DNA of 64,000 nt. Source: Chrysophaeum taylorii. Its lineage: Eukaryota > Sar > Pelagophyceae > Pelagomonadales > Pelagomonadaceae. The stretch lies in assembly GCA_029834535.1 (NCBI GenBank), contig JAQMWT010000030.1:49650-113649 (forward strand), in the 5' to 3' direction. Under the pieces are notes generated by a model. That model was not told the DNA's origin. It was given only the letters and a program-made list of their open reading frames with translations, and searched no databases. This document shows, piece by piece, positions 32,143 to 42,939 of this stretch (position 1 is the first letter of the stretch; each line of letters begins with the position of its first letter). A program made the position numbers and the translations under genes.

Positions 32143-32265
32143 CGCACGAGTGTCATGTGTGTATGAAGTGAACGTGGCATGTGACCTAGTGTCAGGACAG
32201 GCGACGTGGCGCGTGCGTGGCGCGTGCGTGGTGTGTCAGTGGCTTGTCACTGGGACAGGCTGGTG
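32143..32265 (-). mobile_element. 5' LTR of copia1
   Basis: This is the partner of 27087-27198. It is 11 bases longer because GCGTGCGTGGC is tandemly duplicated. It is directly followed by TTTGG (32266-32270) and then by the gypsy1 LTR. Confidence 0.75.
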
Positions 32266-32270
32266 TTTGG

Positions 32271-32575
32271 TGCTGTGGCGGCAACTCCTGACCGCTAAGG
32301 CTTACCCCCCTTCTCAAGGCTTGATACCCGTTCAACGGGACGCCTTTTCTTACTTTCCTAGTGACGTCATACCTCTCCCTCGAGAGAGGCGTATCTTGCT
32401 ATCATAAACCAACTCTCCATCCTCAAGTTAAGAGGCTTGGTGAGCGTGAGCAAGGCGTGTGGCGAGTATAACCGACCCCGAGTCCGTGTTGGCCTCGTTC
32501 AGTGAGGTCTAGGGCGAGTCGGTGAGTACCCCCGTTGTCACCTGGGGGTCGGGCGTGTTTTTCCGTGCCGCCATA
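32271..32575 (+). mobile_element. 5' LTR of gypsy1
   Basis: It starts TGCTGTGGCGGCAACTCC and ends CGCCATA, about 305 bp. It matches the gypsy2 LTR (54445-54783) at its start, at CTAAGGCTTACC, at the inner CTCAAGTT.AGAGG block and at its end. It lies two bases before the primer site. No 3' LTR of this copy is present. Confidence 0.7.
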
Positions 32576-32577
32576 CG

Positions 32578-32595
32578 TGGTGGAGGACACGAGAC
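32578..32595 (+). promoter_or_regulatory. gypsy1 primer-binding site
   Basis: TGGTGGAGGACACGAGAC starts with TGG as expected for a tRNA CCA end, and shares TGGTGGAGGA with gypsy2 (54786-54803). The priming tRNA is not identified. Bases 32596-33002 are untranslated leader with a conserved CTATATCGGTCGC. Confidence 0.55.
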
Positions 32596-33002
32596 TGTGC
32601 TACTATATCGGTCGCCAACGAACGAGTGCCCCGTACGCACTGTATTACGTGGACCGGATTTCTGCGCGCGTGATAAAGCACGCGGAGTTCCAGCGGACCG
32701 AATTGCGTTGAAATTATACGCGGATTTTGTTTCGCTCGTACGTCCCGAGAGACGACGAACACGCGCGCGAGTCGGAAATCGCAGCGCATTCACCCGGGAT
32801 TGATTTTGGTATATTTAAACGGCGGAAGCTGTTAGCGACTGGGATCGCCACCCACCGGCATTTTTTTGGATTGCCAGGCGGACAAGAACTCCGTGAGTGC
32901 TGTTTTGACAGCGACAGACCGCGTCATTGATAGCGACGTGCATTGCTTCGAGTGATCGAATCCGGACTTGGTTCGAGATTCCTCATCGACTTTTGATATA
33001 GT

Positions 33003-33611
33003 ATGGAAGACGACGCAGACGTGCGTGAGGAAGGATCTCCTCCAGTGCTTCCCGCCGAAACTGAGACCGGCCGCGAGGAAGGTGAATTACGAGAGGACGA
33101 GGCAGTCGACGCTACCGAATTGCCCCCTGAAGCGCCTCCAGAAACAGCAATATTTTCGAATATGAGTCCAACGACACCGGACCGTGGCGAGCGCACTACG
33201 ATTGAGCGCGGATCCGCAACTCGACGTCGACTTCGTGAAGACCTCGAGCGGAGACGACGAAAAAAACGAACGACTCGCTGAGCAATTCGCCCGTGAGAGG
33301 GCTGAAGCTAAGGAAGAAGCGGCTCGACAAGAGCTCAATATGCTGAATGACGCGTTGCGGCAAGAGCTCGAGACAACGAGGACCTTACGTGAGGAGGTTG
33401 ATCGATTTCGTCGTGAGCGAGACGAATTATCAGCAGAACGCGTGATGCGACGCGAGAGCAGCCGTGAACGACCCGTGAGTCGGCCCGAACCGGAAACACC
33501 CGCGATGCGGCCTGAACCGGAAAGGAGCACTGAAACGGCGGATGAACCTCCGCCCCGAGTCGATACGAAGACTGAGGGTAGGGCGGAAACTGAAGATGAA
33601 GGTACGAAATT
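33003..33611 (+). pseudogene. gypsy1 Gag N-terminal coiled-coil part
   Basis: The frame starts at MEDDADVREEG (ATG 33003-33005). An acidic N-terminus leads to a basic stretch and then a coiled coil (LAEQFARERAEAKEEAARQ, LRQELETTRTLREEVDRF). A run of seven A at about 33260 changes the frame between the two halves. The coding sequence then stops because a 234-bp insertion begins at 33612. Removing the insertion restores the frame: the triplets before (GGT ACG AAA) and after (TTG TTA CGG) join cleanly. Confidence 0.65.
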
Positions 33612-33845
33612 AACTAACTAACTAACTTCAGACCTCTCCCGAGCATGGGAGCCAGGCCGGACCGACAGGAGCCAGTCCGGAATCACGGGCCTGTAGACGA
33701 GGAGCGCCGAAAGGTCGGTCGGCGGAGAGTGACCATCAAGCTTGTCGCCATGCGACGAGGAGACCGCGATGTGACTGACAACCAACTCGTCGATAACCTT
33801 CCGTCTTCGCCCCCCGGCCATACCCCGTCCCACTGCGAACGTTCC
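33612..33845 (-). mobile_element. 5'-truncated non-LTR element with (TTAG)n tail, copy 1
   Basis: The insertion is flanked by CGAAATT on both sides (33605-33611 and 33845-33851). Read on the minus strand it ends in GTTAGTTAGTTAGTTA, a tandem 3' tail typical of LINE or SINE retrotransposition. Its body is nearly identical to 38471-38742, and partly to 45022-45212, each with a different 5' end. The plus-strand (TAAC)n puts stops in all three frames of gypsy1 Gag. No reverse transcriptase of this family is in the window. Confidence 0.7.
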
Positions 33846-34720
33846 GAAATTGTTACGGGAATTATCGCAGACGTTTGCGGACGCCTTCGAGAAGGCCAAC
33901 TTGGGCCGATCTCGTCGCCCCACTTCCAGTTTGAAAGCTGACAACTTCAAGCTTGTCATCGAAGGCCGAGATCAACGGCAATTTGATTTAGATTCGGCAG
34001 CGGTGATGCATACTTTGGCAGACGACCATTACTCGGTCGAGAAATTACGTTATTTATTGCCGGTGCATTTGCGCGATACCGCTGCACCAATTTTCGAGGA
34101 GCATTTGCGAAAGTACGAGGAGCTCTGCGATGAGCTGCCGCACGGTCCGTCATTTTATTTGAAATTGGATGCGGACGACGAAGAGCATGGAGCCGCGATT
34201 CGGCGCCTCCGTCGTCTGAACAAAACTTACTGTGATAGAGTTTTGGATTATTTTAGATCGACTTGCCGACCTCCGAGCACGCAGCAGGAGCTGCTCGATA
34301 AGCTGCGGAAGGTCACTCAGACTTCGGTTCCGAAAAAGAGTGGTGAAAGGCATGTGCAAACCTATTGCACCAAGTTCCAGAACGAGGCTTAAGCCTTTTG
34401 TACCGAGTGCAGCCGCACGATGGACGACGTCGATATTATCGACCAGCTTATCAGCGGTTTTGGCGTCCAAGGACTTACGGGCCCGTGTGCGGACTATGCG
34501 GAGCGGTCACCCGGATAGCTACGTGACTTTTACGTCGACGGTGGCGCTCATTACGAGACTCGAGAACGACTTTCGGAAGTTGATGGAGGAGGAAAAGGAC
34601 CAGGGACCCTCCAATCCGAAACCGAATAAACCGCCGCGAGGGCGGGGAGGTCGAGCCATGGCCTCCGATCAACAAGCTAAACAAGATGCGGATAAACCGT
34701 CTGGAAATACGGTTCCGCTG
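33846..34720 (+). pseudogene. gypsy1 Gag capsid part
   Basis: This continues Gag with LLRELSQTFADAFEKANLG, a helical capsid-like domain (AAVMHTLADDHYSVEKLRYL, RLRRLNKTYCDRVLDYF) and a frame change near 34390. Then comes VTFTSTVALITRLENDFRKL and a Gly/Arg/Lys-rich linker. No equivalent of this block exists in gypsy2, although the flanking parts correspond. Confidence 0.6.
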
Positions 34721-35112
34721 ATCTTGCGAGATCCGTTTTGGTGGTGTAAGAAGACCTGCAAGGAGTGCGGATACTTCTGGTCCACTCATGATGAAGATGA
34801 ACACGGGAGTCGCGTGGTTTGCAACCGCGATCCGGGCCGATATCACTGTGCGATGTGGAAGCGCATTCGGAAACACAAGAAGCAACCCATGTCGCGTTCC
34901 GATAGTTAGTTAGTTAGTTAGTTAGTTAGATCTTGCGAGATCCGTTTTGGTGGTGTAAGAAGACCTGCAAGGAGTGCGGATACTTCTGGTCCACTCATGA
35001 TGAAGATGAACACGGGAGTCGCGTGGTTTGCAACCGCGATCCGGACCGATATCACTGTGCGATGTGGAAGCGCATTCGGAAACATAAGAAGCAACCCATG
35101 TCGCGTTCCGAT
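34721..35112 (+). repeat. 183-bp direct duplication around a bare (TTAG)n tract
   Basis: 34721-34903 and 34930-35112 are near-identical (differences such as GGGCCG/GGACCG and CACAAG/CATAAG). Between them lie only 26 bases of AGTT repeats. The duplicated DNA encodes the Gag zinc-binding domain (WWCKKTCKECGYFW, VVCNRD, RYHCAMW). The tract ends the upstream frame with a stop. It has the same tail unit as the non-LTR insertion at 33612, here without a body. Confidence 0.85.
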
Positions 35113-36335
35113 TGGGAGAAGCGCGACGATGCATCTAATGCGCACGCTACGCGCTGATCGGAACCTCCTACCGAGATTCAAACGGCCCCCACCGAGCTTG
35201 GAACCACAATGGCGACCATGGTGAGTGAGGTCTGAAGTATCAAAGATAGCAGGTCGTCTTATACACGACAGCGAGACGGACGGTCACCTTCTAGACGATC
35301 GTCGCGCCGACGCCGAAGTAAGAGCCCTGATCACAAGGCCAATAGTCCTACACCCAGTCCGAGCCCCCGCCGTCGCCGCAATAGCCGGAGTTCTAGTCGC
35401 AATTCGCGCCGGCGCAGACGTCATCGGCCGCGCGATGACGAATATGACGGAGGCCGATACCAGGACAGTTCGGGACATTCGAGCGCAACCTTCGCGTTCC
35501 AATCTCTATGCGAAGCGCAGCCATCGTCGGGTGTTGTCTTTTACCCGACGGCGCGCCCCGCCCGAGTCTCCGATGATGTTGCCGATGCCGCCGCGACGGG
35601 CAGCCATCGCTTGCAACAGGAGCAAACTACCACCGACGCTCGAATCGTTCGGTGGCCTTCTACATCGTATGTGGAAGCAATATCAGATGAAGCTTTGGAT
35701 TCTCCGCGCTACTGGGGAGACTCAGACTCGGAGACCGACGAACCCGCGCCGCAGGTTCCAGTGTCCCCCCATTCGTCAATGTGCATGTCTTGCAGGGAAG
35801 TTCACTACGACGACGTTAGAAACTTTGACTTGACGTCGGGGACGACGTCTTCTTTTCCTACGCCCCCCCCCACGAAACGGTTTTAGCCGAGACAGCTGTG
35901 GTCGCAGTAGAGCAGACCGCAGCGGCGCCGATGGAGGAGAAGTGGACGGGAATGTCCGATTTGATGGACGAGAAATTGCGAAAATCGTCAGAGGAGACAA
36001 AGGAGGAAGTATACGCGCCTCCGATTGATAAGTGTCAGAATTTGTTGCCAGCGAAACTTGGGAATGAGGAAGCAGCCGAGGCGCCGAACCCACCCGAGGT
36101 TGCGATGGAAGAAGAGAGAGAGCCACCAGACAAAGAGACCGCGGCGAACGCCAATATAGATTCAGAGGTGAGACGCGGGACGCCAGATATGGCAGCGGTG
36201 ACGATGCAGATGCCGGGCGATGCGAGTCCGGAAGGGCGATGCCATCATACTGCACTTTCGCCGCGCGATGGGGAAAAGATCGAGCAAGACCTCATCACCA
36301 TCGGTAGTCTAGGCCCTCACACACTTTCCTCTGTG
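35113..36335 (+). pseudogene. gypsy1 Gag C-part (Ser/Arg-rich) and start of protease region
   Basis: An SR-rich stretch with PRDDEYDGGRYQ matches SRDDEYDGGRHQ in gypsy2. LTSGTTSSFPTPP then matches LTSGTTPSFPADPP. A further frame (35898-36335) with EEREPPDKE and LSPRDGEKIEQDLITI matches EEERKPPDKE and LTPRDGKTIEDDLITL just before the gypsy2 protease. Frameshifts lie near 35600 and 35880. The sequence ends abruptly at about 36335 at the junction with Helitron unit A, so protease, DNMT, RT and integrase are missing. Confidence 0.7.
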
Positions 36336-38028
36336 TTTGCTATGCAAACCCTCGGCCGATCTTTTTTGAAGTAAGGTTGACGCGTGCGACGGCGATGGAG
36401 CCTTCGCCCGGCAAACGGGACGACACGCTCGAGCCAGGGACGCGAGCCTCGACGCCGGCATGGCATGCCGGGGTTTTTCTTTCGATGTTCTTTTGGGGTT
36501 CTGGCGCGCGCAAAAATGCGACGCGATTTCGCCTTTATTCCGCGCGAACTCTTCGGTACAGCGCGATGCGTTCCGGCGTCTTCGTCGCCGCTGCGACCGG
36601 CCACCGAAATCGAGAAGGGCTTGCCGCGCTCGCGTCTACGGTCAAAGCCCGCTTCCACGGCCACGACTCGCTCTTCCGACGGGACGTCCTCGAGAACGCG
36701 CGAGAGCGAACGAGACTCGACCGTCGACTCGGTGGATCGAACATCGTTTGACCTTCGATACGATGCGTGCCGCCGGCTTCGTCGCCGCTGCGAGCGGCCA
36801 CCGCCGTCGCGACCGCGGACTCGGACTCGCCCGCGGGTTGACGTCCAGTCGACCAACCCGAAAAAAAACTCCGCGGTGTTTCGCCGATCGTCGAGAGCTC
36901 GACGCGTCCGCCAGCGCTTCGATACGGTGCGTGCCGGCGTCTTCGTCGCCGCTGCGAGCGGCCACCGCCGTCGCGACCGCGGCCTCGGACTCTCCCCCGC
37001 GGGCGACAACGGCTCGCCGTAAAGTCGCGGCCTTCGTCGACGCCGCCGCGACGACGTCGCCGGCGCGACGAGTCTTCGAGCTCGACGCGTCTGCTACCGC
37101 GATTTCGGCTTGGTCGACGGTGGTCGCGCGACGTCCTGGGACTCGCCGCCTCCGCTTTGCCTTCTACGACAGACGCCCCGTCGTCGCCGCGACCGGCGCG
37201 CCTACGCGCCGACGAGCCGCCCGCGTGCGTACACGACGACCGCCCGTGGCCGCGGTCTGGCCATCGCCGACGGAACGGAGACGAACCTCCCCGCTCGCGT
37301 CTACGGCGAAGCCCGCATCCACCGCCACGCCTCGCTCTTCGCGCGGGTCGTCTTCGACCCGAACCCCGCTCGACCGTCGCGCGACGGGACGTCAGCCATC
37401 TACGTCTAGACCATCGGCCACCGTCGGCCACACGGATAAATCTCCGTCGTGCTCCTTCAAAACGCACGCCCTGTCAACTCCAACGGTGCGCGCTCCATTC
37501 TGCACCGCCTCATCCCTGTCTACCTCCTCCAACTCGCACCATGGATATTAATAAAAGACTACTACACCCTATATCCCCAAGGCCTAACACTCCCCAATGG
37601 GGAGTCCGCCTCCTCCAGCCCGAGCCTGTTATCTCCTCCCACAGGATCCCACGGCAAAAAAAGAGAATAAGACGGGCGTGTGGTCGGCGGCCACGTCCGC
37701 GGCCTCGCGGCACGCAAAGCCGAAAAACACACGCATAAGCCTTAACCCCAGAACACGCTCTACCATAAACCCTCATAACGGATCTCAACATGTTCAAGAA
37801 CCGAAAATGACGAAAAACAACCGTTTCCACAGCGTGCGACGGCGTTTTTGGTCGGCACCCGAGTCGGTGCGCGCCAGCAGAGGCCCGGGAGGCCCTGGGG
37901 GGGCCCTGGGGGGTCCGGGGGTTTCCCCCGGCGGGGGTTTGGGGGGCAGAGCCCCCCAATTGTCGGGGGGTTCGGGGGGCTTGCCCCCCGAGAAAAAGGC
38001 CGGAAAAAACCCGACTTGGCTTTACTAG
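36336..38028 (+). mobile_element. Helitron-like unit A, 5'-truncated, non-autonomous
   Basis: It starts inside the unit at TTTGCTATGCAAACCCTCGG (compare unit C at about 45297) and ends CTTTACTAG (CTAG at 38025-38028). It contains the roughly 1-kb GC-rich cargo shared by units A, B, C, D and F. Its tail differs from the other units (about 37400-37800). Long overlapping frames in all directions come from GC-rich, stop-poor repeats, so no protein is called. Confidence 0.65.
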
Positions 38029-40084
38029 TCCACAATAATTAATTGGGAAATGTCAGTCCGTCAGTGACGACACATTAACGGAACTCTACTTTCTGTTCTT
38101 TTCCCTATGTATGCTCGAAACGGGCCGACAAAATCTGCGTTTTGTAAAGCCGATTTATTTCAAAACGCTTCACCCGCGACCTACTTTCTGTTCTTTGCTA
38201 AATGTATGAGCCAAAAGCCTTGCTATTTATAAAATGTTTTCTTCTTGCCATCTGCGGAGAGCCTTGTAGTATCGGAGAGAGCGTAGAAGTTTGAGCGAGA
38301 ATCTGGGGTGGTTGCTGTACGTACGTCTCGAGTTCGGATCCTGTTGGTCGATTTGTATGCTGAGTGTCCTGGTGGTCGATTTGTATGCTGAGTGTAGTAG
38401 CCTGGGGAGTGTTGTGGGTGACGACGATTTTCTGGTATGCGGTGCGTCTGGGTCCCTGGTTTCGAGAAAACTAACTAACTAACTAACTTCAGACCTCTCC
38501 CGAGCATGGGAGCCAGGCCGGACCGACAGGAGCCAGTCCGGAATCACGGGCCTGTAGACGAGGGGCGCCGAAAGGTGGGTCGGCGGAGAGTGATCATCAA
38601 GCTTGTCGCCATGCGACGAGGAGACCGCGATGTGACTGACAACCAACTCGTCAATAACCTCCCGTCTGCGCCCCCCGGCCATACCCCGTCCCACTGCGAA
38701 CGTTCCGGCTGCCAACCGGCCCGCCCGAGACTCGGCGAGAGAGGTTTCGAGAAAAAGGCCGGAAAAAACCCGACTTGGCTTTACTACTTTGTCGCGTGCG
38801 ACGGCGATGGAGCCTTCGCCCGGCAAACGGGACGACACGCTCGAGCCAGGGACGCGAGCCTCGACGCCGGCATGGCATGCCGGGGTTTTTCTTTCGATGT
38901 TCTTTCGGGGTTCTGGCGCGCGCAAAAATGCGACGCGATTTCGCCTTTATTCCGCGCGAACTCTTCGGTACGCGCGATGCTGCCCGGACGGCTTGCCGCG
39001 CTCGCGTCTGCGGTCAAAGCCCGCTTCCACGGCCACGACTCGCTCTTCCGACTGCGGACTCGGACTCGCCCGCGGGTTGACGTCCAGTCGACCAACCCGA
39101 ATAAAAACTCGGCGGCGCGCTCGACGGGCGGCGCGCCGGCGCTCGACGCGTCTGCCAGCGCTTCGATACGATGCGTGCCGGCGTCTTCGTCGCCGCTGCG
39201 AGCGGCCACCGCCGTCGCGACCGCGGCCTCGGACTCTCCCCCGCGGGCGATCGCCGTAAAGTCGCGGCCTTCGTCGAGGCGTCGTCGAGCTCGACGTGTC
39301 TGCAACCGCGATTTCGCCTTGGTCGACGGTGGTCGCGCCACGTCCTGGGACTGGCCGCGCTCTGGCCATCGCGAACCTCGCGACCTACAGCTGGAGCGCC
39401 TACGGATCGAAGACCAGGAACAACGCGGCGACGACCGCGACGAGCGCGCCGCGCGGCCACGCGCCGACGACCGGCCGCGCGCCCGCGCGCGTCCACGACG
39501 ACCGCCCGTGGCCGCGCTCTGGCCATCGCCCACGGAGACCCGCTCGCGTCTACGGCGAAGCCCGCTTCCACGGCCACGCCTCGCTCTTCGCGCGGGTCGT
39601 CCTCGACACGACAACCTCTGGACCGTCGAGGGGCGCGTCCGCTATCTATGGATTATGCGCCACGCCCTCCTCCTCACTACGCCCGCCGCCACCCCGGCGC
39701 CTACACCAAAAATATTGTCTATAAGGAAATACTCCATTAAACAAAGCGGCCATCCGCCATCTCATAGTCCATCCACAAAAATCGCATAGCCGAAAATAAA
39801 CAGGCATAACGCTAACCCCCAGAACGCTTCGCGCAACGGAAAGGAAGGAAAACGGTACACACCCTAACCCAAGAACGAAAAATTACGCAGAAATCTTCAA
39901 GAACCGAAAAGACTGAATTTCCACGGCGTGCGACGGCGTTTTTGGTCGGCTCCCGAGACGCGACGGCCCTCGAGGCCGTGGGGGGTCCGGGGGTGTCCCC
40001 CGGCGGGGGGTTTGGGGGGCAGAGGGTTCGGGGGGCTTGCCCCCCGAGAAAAAGGCCGGAAAAAACCCGACTTGGCTTTACTAG
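38029..40084 (+). mobile_element. Helitron-like unit B, non-autonomous
   Basis: It begins TCCACAATAATTAATTGGG directly after the CTAG of unit A and ends CTAG at 40081-40084. It contains a (TTAG)n-tailed insertion (38471-38742), a shortened cargo, and a 3' tail with AARRHPGAY-type codons ending in IVYKEIL, the C-terminus of the unit E helicase (about 39675-39740). Confidence 0.7.
38471..38742 (-). mobile_element. 5'-truncated non-LTR element with (TTAG)n tail, copy 2
   Basis: This is nearly identical to 33612-33845 but about 40 bases longer at its 5' side. It is flanked by 13-bp direct repeats GGTTTCGAGAAAA (38458-38470 and 38743-38755). Variable truncation and variable duplication length fit target-primed retrotransposition. 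Confidence 0.7.
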
Positions 40085-40213
40085 TCCACAATAATTAATT
40101 GGGAGATGTCAGTCTGTCCGTCACAGGACATTAACGGAACTATACTTTCTGTTCTTTCGAGAATGTATGCTCGAAACGGGCCGACAAAATCTGCGTTTTG
40201 TAAAGCCGATTTG

Positions 40214-40307
40214 TGAGGAAGCTATGACACTTACCCCTGCACCACGTACCCAGTATCCCTACGTCATTCTCTTATCGCTAGTCTAACGCCTCATACCATT
40301 CGTAACA
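40214..40307 (+). mobile_element. 5' LTR of copia2
   Basis: These 94 bp, TGAGGAAGCTATGACAC to CATTCGTAACA, are repeated at 44562-44655 with two or three changes. GATTT lies outside both copies (40208-40212 and 44657-44661). TGGTACCAGG follows at 40308 as a candidate primer-binding site. Confidence 0.8.
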
Positions 40308-40411
40308 TGGTACCAGGTGTCCGCGGTCGAACGACTGCTTGACTTCACGGATAACGGCGACTCCTCCTCGGCTTCAGTTCATTGCCACGTGTTCGGTTCG
40401 TTATCGTTATC

Positions 40412-40620
40412 ATGTCCTCGATCGAAATTAAGGATAGCAAACTTTCGCAAAAACTCGATGCCTTCAGTGGTAAGCGACATCTTTTTCACCAATGGACCCG
40501 GCGCCTGGAAAACATGATCATTTCCACCGGTGATCACATTATCTCGACCAACGATCCTTGGACTAGCATCTCAGCATCTCGCTGCTCTGAAGAAGACTTT
40601 CGCGTCAAGCAACAACGTTG
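40412..40620 (+). pseudogene. copia2 Gag start
   Basis: The frame MSSIEIKDSKLSQKLDAFSG with FHQWTRRLENMII resembles the N-terminus of copia Gag proteins (a short helix followed by a W-containing helix). It starts about 100 bases after the LTR and decays after about 70 residues. Confidence 0.45.
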
Positions 40621-42930
40621 ATATCCATGAAAACCGCGACATGAACTTCACGCGAACAACATGACAACCGCGACATGAACTTCACGCGACTTTACAAGAG
40701 CATTACCGATGTCTACATGGGCCGTGGGGATCGCGTAGCGAACTTCCTCAACAAGTTCATCATCGGAGTATACAAGTTGCTCGGCATTGTACCTATTACC
40801 GGCGTTCAAGTTGCTCGGCATTTTACCTATCACCGGAGTTCAAGTTGCTCGGCATTGTACCTGATCCGACGCACCCTCGAGTGTGTCTTCGCATTTGACT
40901 ACGTGCATCGTGCTTCAAGCCTTACTGGCTTTGTTTTATCGTCTCGCGTTTCGTACCGATGAGTGTGGTTGTACCCTTGAGAAGTTCAACAACAACCAAT
41001 TTCGATGGCATGCACAACCACTTCCGCCGCGCTATCCGCCGCGTCGTCAGCCACGACTTCAGACTCTTCCAACTGACCTACCCTAGACGCTCCCCTTTCC
41101 CATTGTCTTTTCACCTCGTCGTTGCTCCCCTCCTCGTTCTGTATTTCCACCTATTCGTTGATCCACTCCCCGTTGTGCATTTTCAGCTATTCGTTGATCC
41201 ACTCTCCGTTGTGCATTTTCACCTATTCGTTGATCCACTCCCCGTTGTGCATTTTCAGCTATTCGTTGATCCACTCTCCGTTGTGCATTTTCACCTATTC
41301 GTTGATCCACTCCTCGTTGTGCTTGTCGGTTTTGGTAAAACCAGCGCATCACGTTCCATCGCGCATTTCACCTGCCACAACTAAGCTGTGCCTGTCAATT
41401 TTTCGCGTGCGCAGTTTTCGTGCTTCCTATGTGGTTGGATCGCTCATCTTCGAGATCCTGGACAGACGCTTCTTTGCTGTGTGATTTGTGGTTCTCCTTC
41501 GCGCACTATCGCCTTTTCGCCGCTTTTCTGACCTTTACAATCCGGTTTTGCTCTCGCAGTGAATTCCGTGCTCAGCACCCGCGACGCTATCTGCAATGTT
41601 CTTACGTGTCACTGCGACGCTATCTGCAAATACGTGCCACAACTGTTTTGCCACTGTCGCCAACTTCTACCGCAGCCTATTCGAGTATGACGAGCGAAGC
41701 TCGCCGCTTGCTCCTCCAACGTTGGCCCATATGGCAATTTCGTTCTTGCGACTGCGAAAACGGGCCACTTTCTTATGTGTCACAGCAGGCTGGCATACAG
41801 CAGCCTGGTCTACCTGTGTTCGTTCCTTACACCGCTGGCGCGTCCGAAGTCTTCCATCTTCGCGTACAGGACGCGGTCGTGCCCATGGCAACTTGCTCGC
41901 GCCACAACAACCAAACACCCAACGTTCGCATCAACCCTGTTTACGCCTGTTTTTTTGCTTCAGTCGCCTCCGACCATCGTCATAACCTGGTCACCATACA
42001 ACATATCTGCCCAAAGGCAACGTTCTCATCAGACGTCTGGTACACCGCCATCATATGTACCAGCCTGTGTTTCCGCTATCTTTGCCCCGCTGCGATCCTC
42101 AGTGGCAACAATCGTCTAACGCACGTCATCCCAGGCACTTTTGTCGCTATTGTTCTTTAGACCTCGATTTTGCTGACAGTTTCACTTACCCGATTTCCTG
42201 CAATGTCAACCACCGAAGGAACTTCAACGTTGTTCTGACTTTCTCGAATCACGCTTCCAAGCTCTCGTCTACTGTTGCCCCATTGTCACCTGTTCCTGCT
42301 GTTGCCCGATTGTCACCTGTTCTTCCGCTGTTCTTCCGCTGTTGCCCCCTTGTTCGCTGTTGCCCCCTTGCCCCCTGTGTTTGATGAGAATGCGCCGGTT
42401 TCACTGGGACTGATCACCCCATCACGTGAACCGACCATTCTACGAGCTCGAGAGAAAACAACAGAAAGTGCAAAAGAGAGAAAACAACAGACAGTGCAAA
42501 AGAGCACCGAAGAGAGAAAACAACAGACAGTGCAAAAGAGCACCGAAGAGAGAAAACAACAGAAAGTGCAAAACAAAGTCGCGCCAAGCTGGGCCGACCG
42601 CGCAAAGTCGACCAATGCGCGTTACAACAACCAACAAACTTTTTTTTACGGGCCATTCTGTTTCATCCTGTCACAATGTTGATACGGGCCATTCTGATGT
42701 TGATACGGGCCATTCTGATGTCGATACGGGCCATTCTGTTTCCTCCTGTCACGATGTTGATTCTGTTTCCTCTGTCGCTTCTGTTCCCCCCTGTAACTCT
42801 TAGTATGTCTCTTCTGTTAGCTTTCGTTTGTTAGTTCATTGTGTCTTCCTTCCCCTTTGTTTAGCTAACACCCTTCTTGGTCAGCTTGGTTTCTGGGATG
42901 TTATTCTCCTTCCTTCGATGATGATGATGT
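40621..42930 (+). pseudogene. copia2 degraded Gag-protease-integrase interval
   Basis: No domain can be recognised in this 2.3-kb interval between the Gag start and RT, where protease and integrase should be. It carries three tandem repeats: a 36-bp unit with ATTCGTTGATCCACTC (about 41148-41330, five copies), a 36-bp unit with GAGAGAAAACAACAGA (about 42470-42570, three copies), and a 21-bp unit with GATACGGGCCATTCTG (about 42676-42740). Confidence 0.5.
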
Positions 42931-42939
42931 TTCTGGCAA

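Noticed and set aside
34904-34929. (TTAG)n tract as a telomere or chromosome end
   Set aside because: Only 26 bases, internal to a coding duplication, and the same unit forms the tail of a non-LTR insertion nearby.
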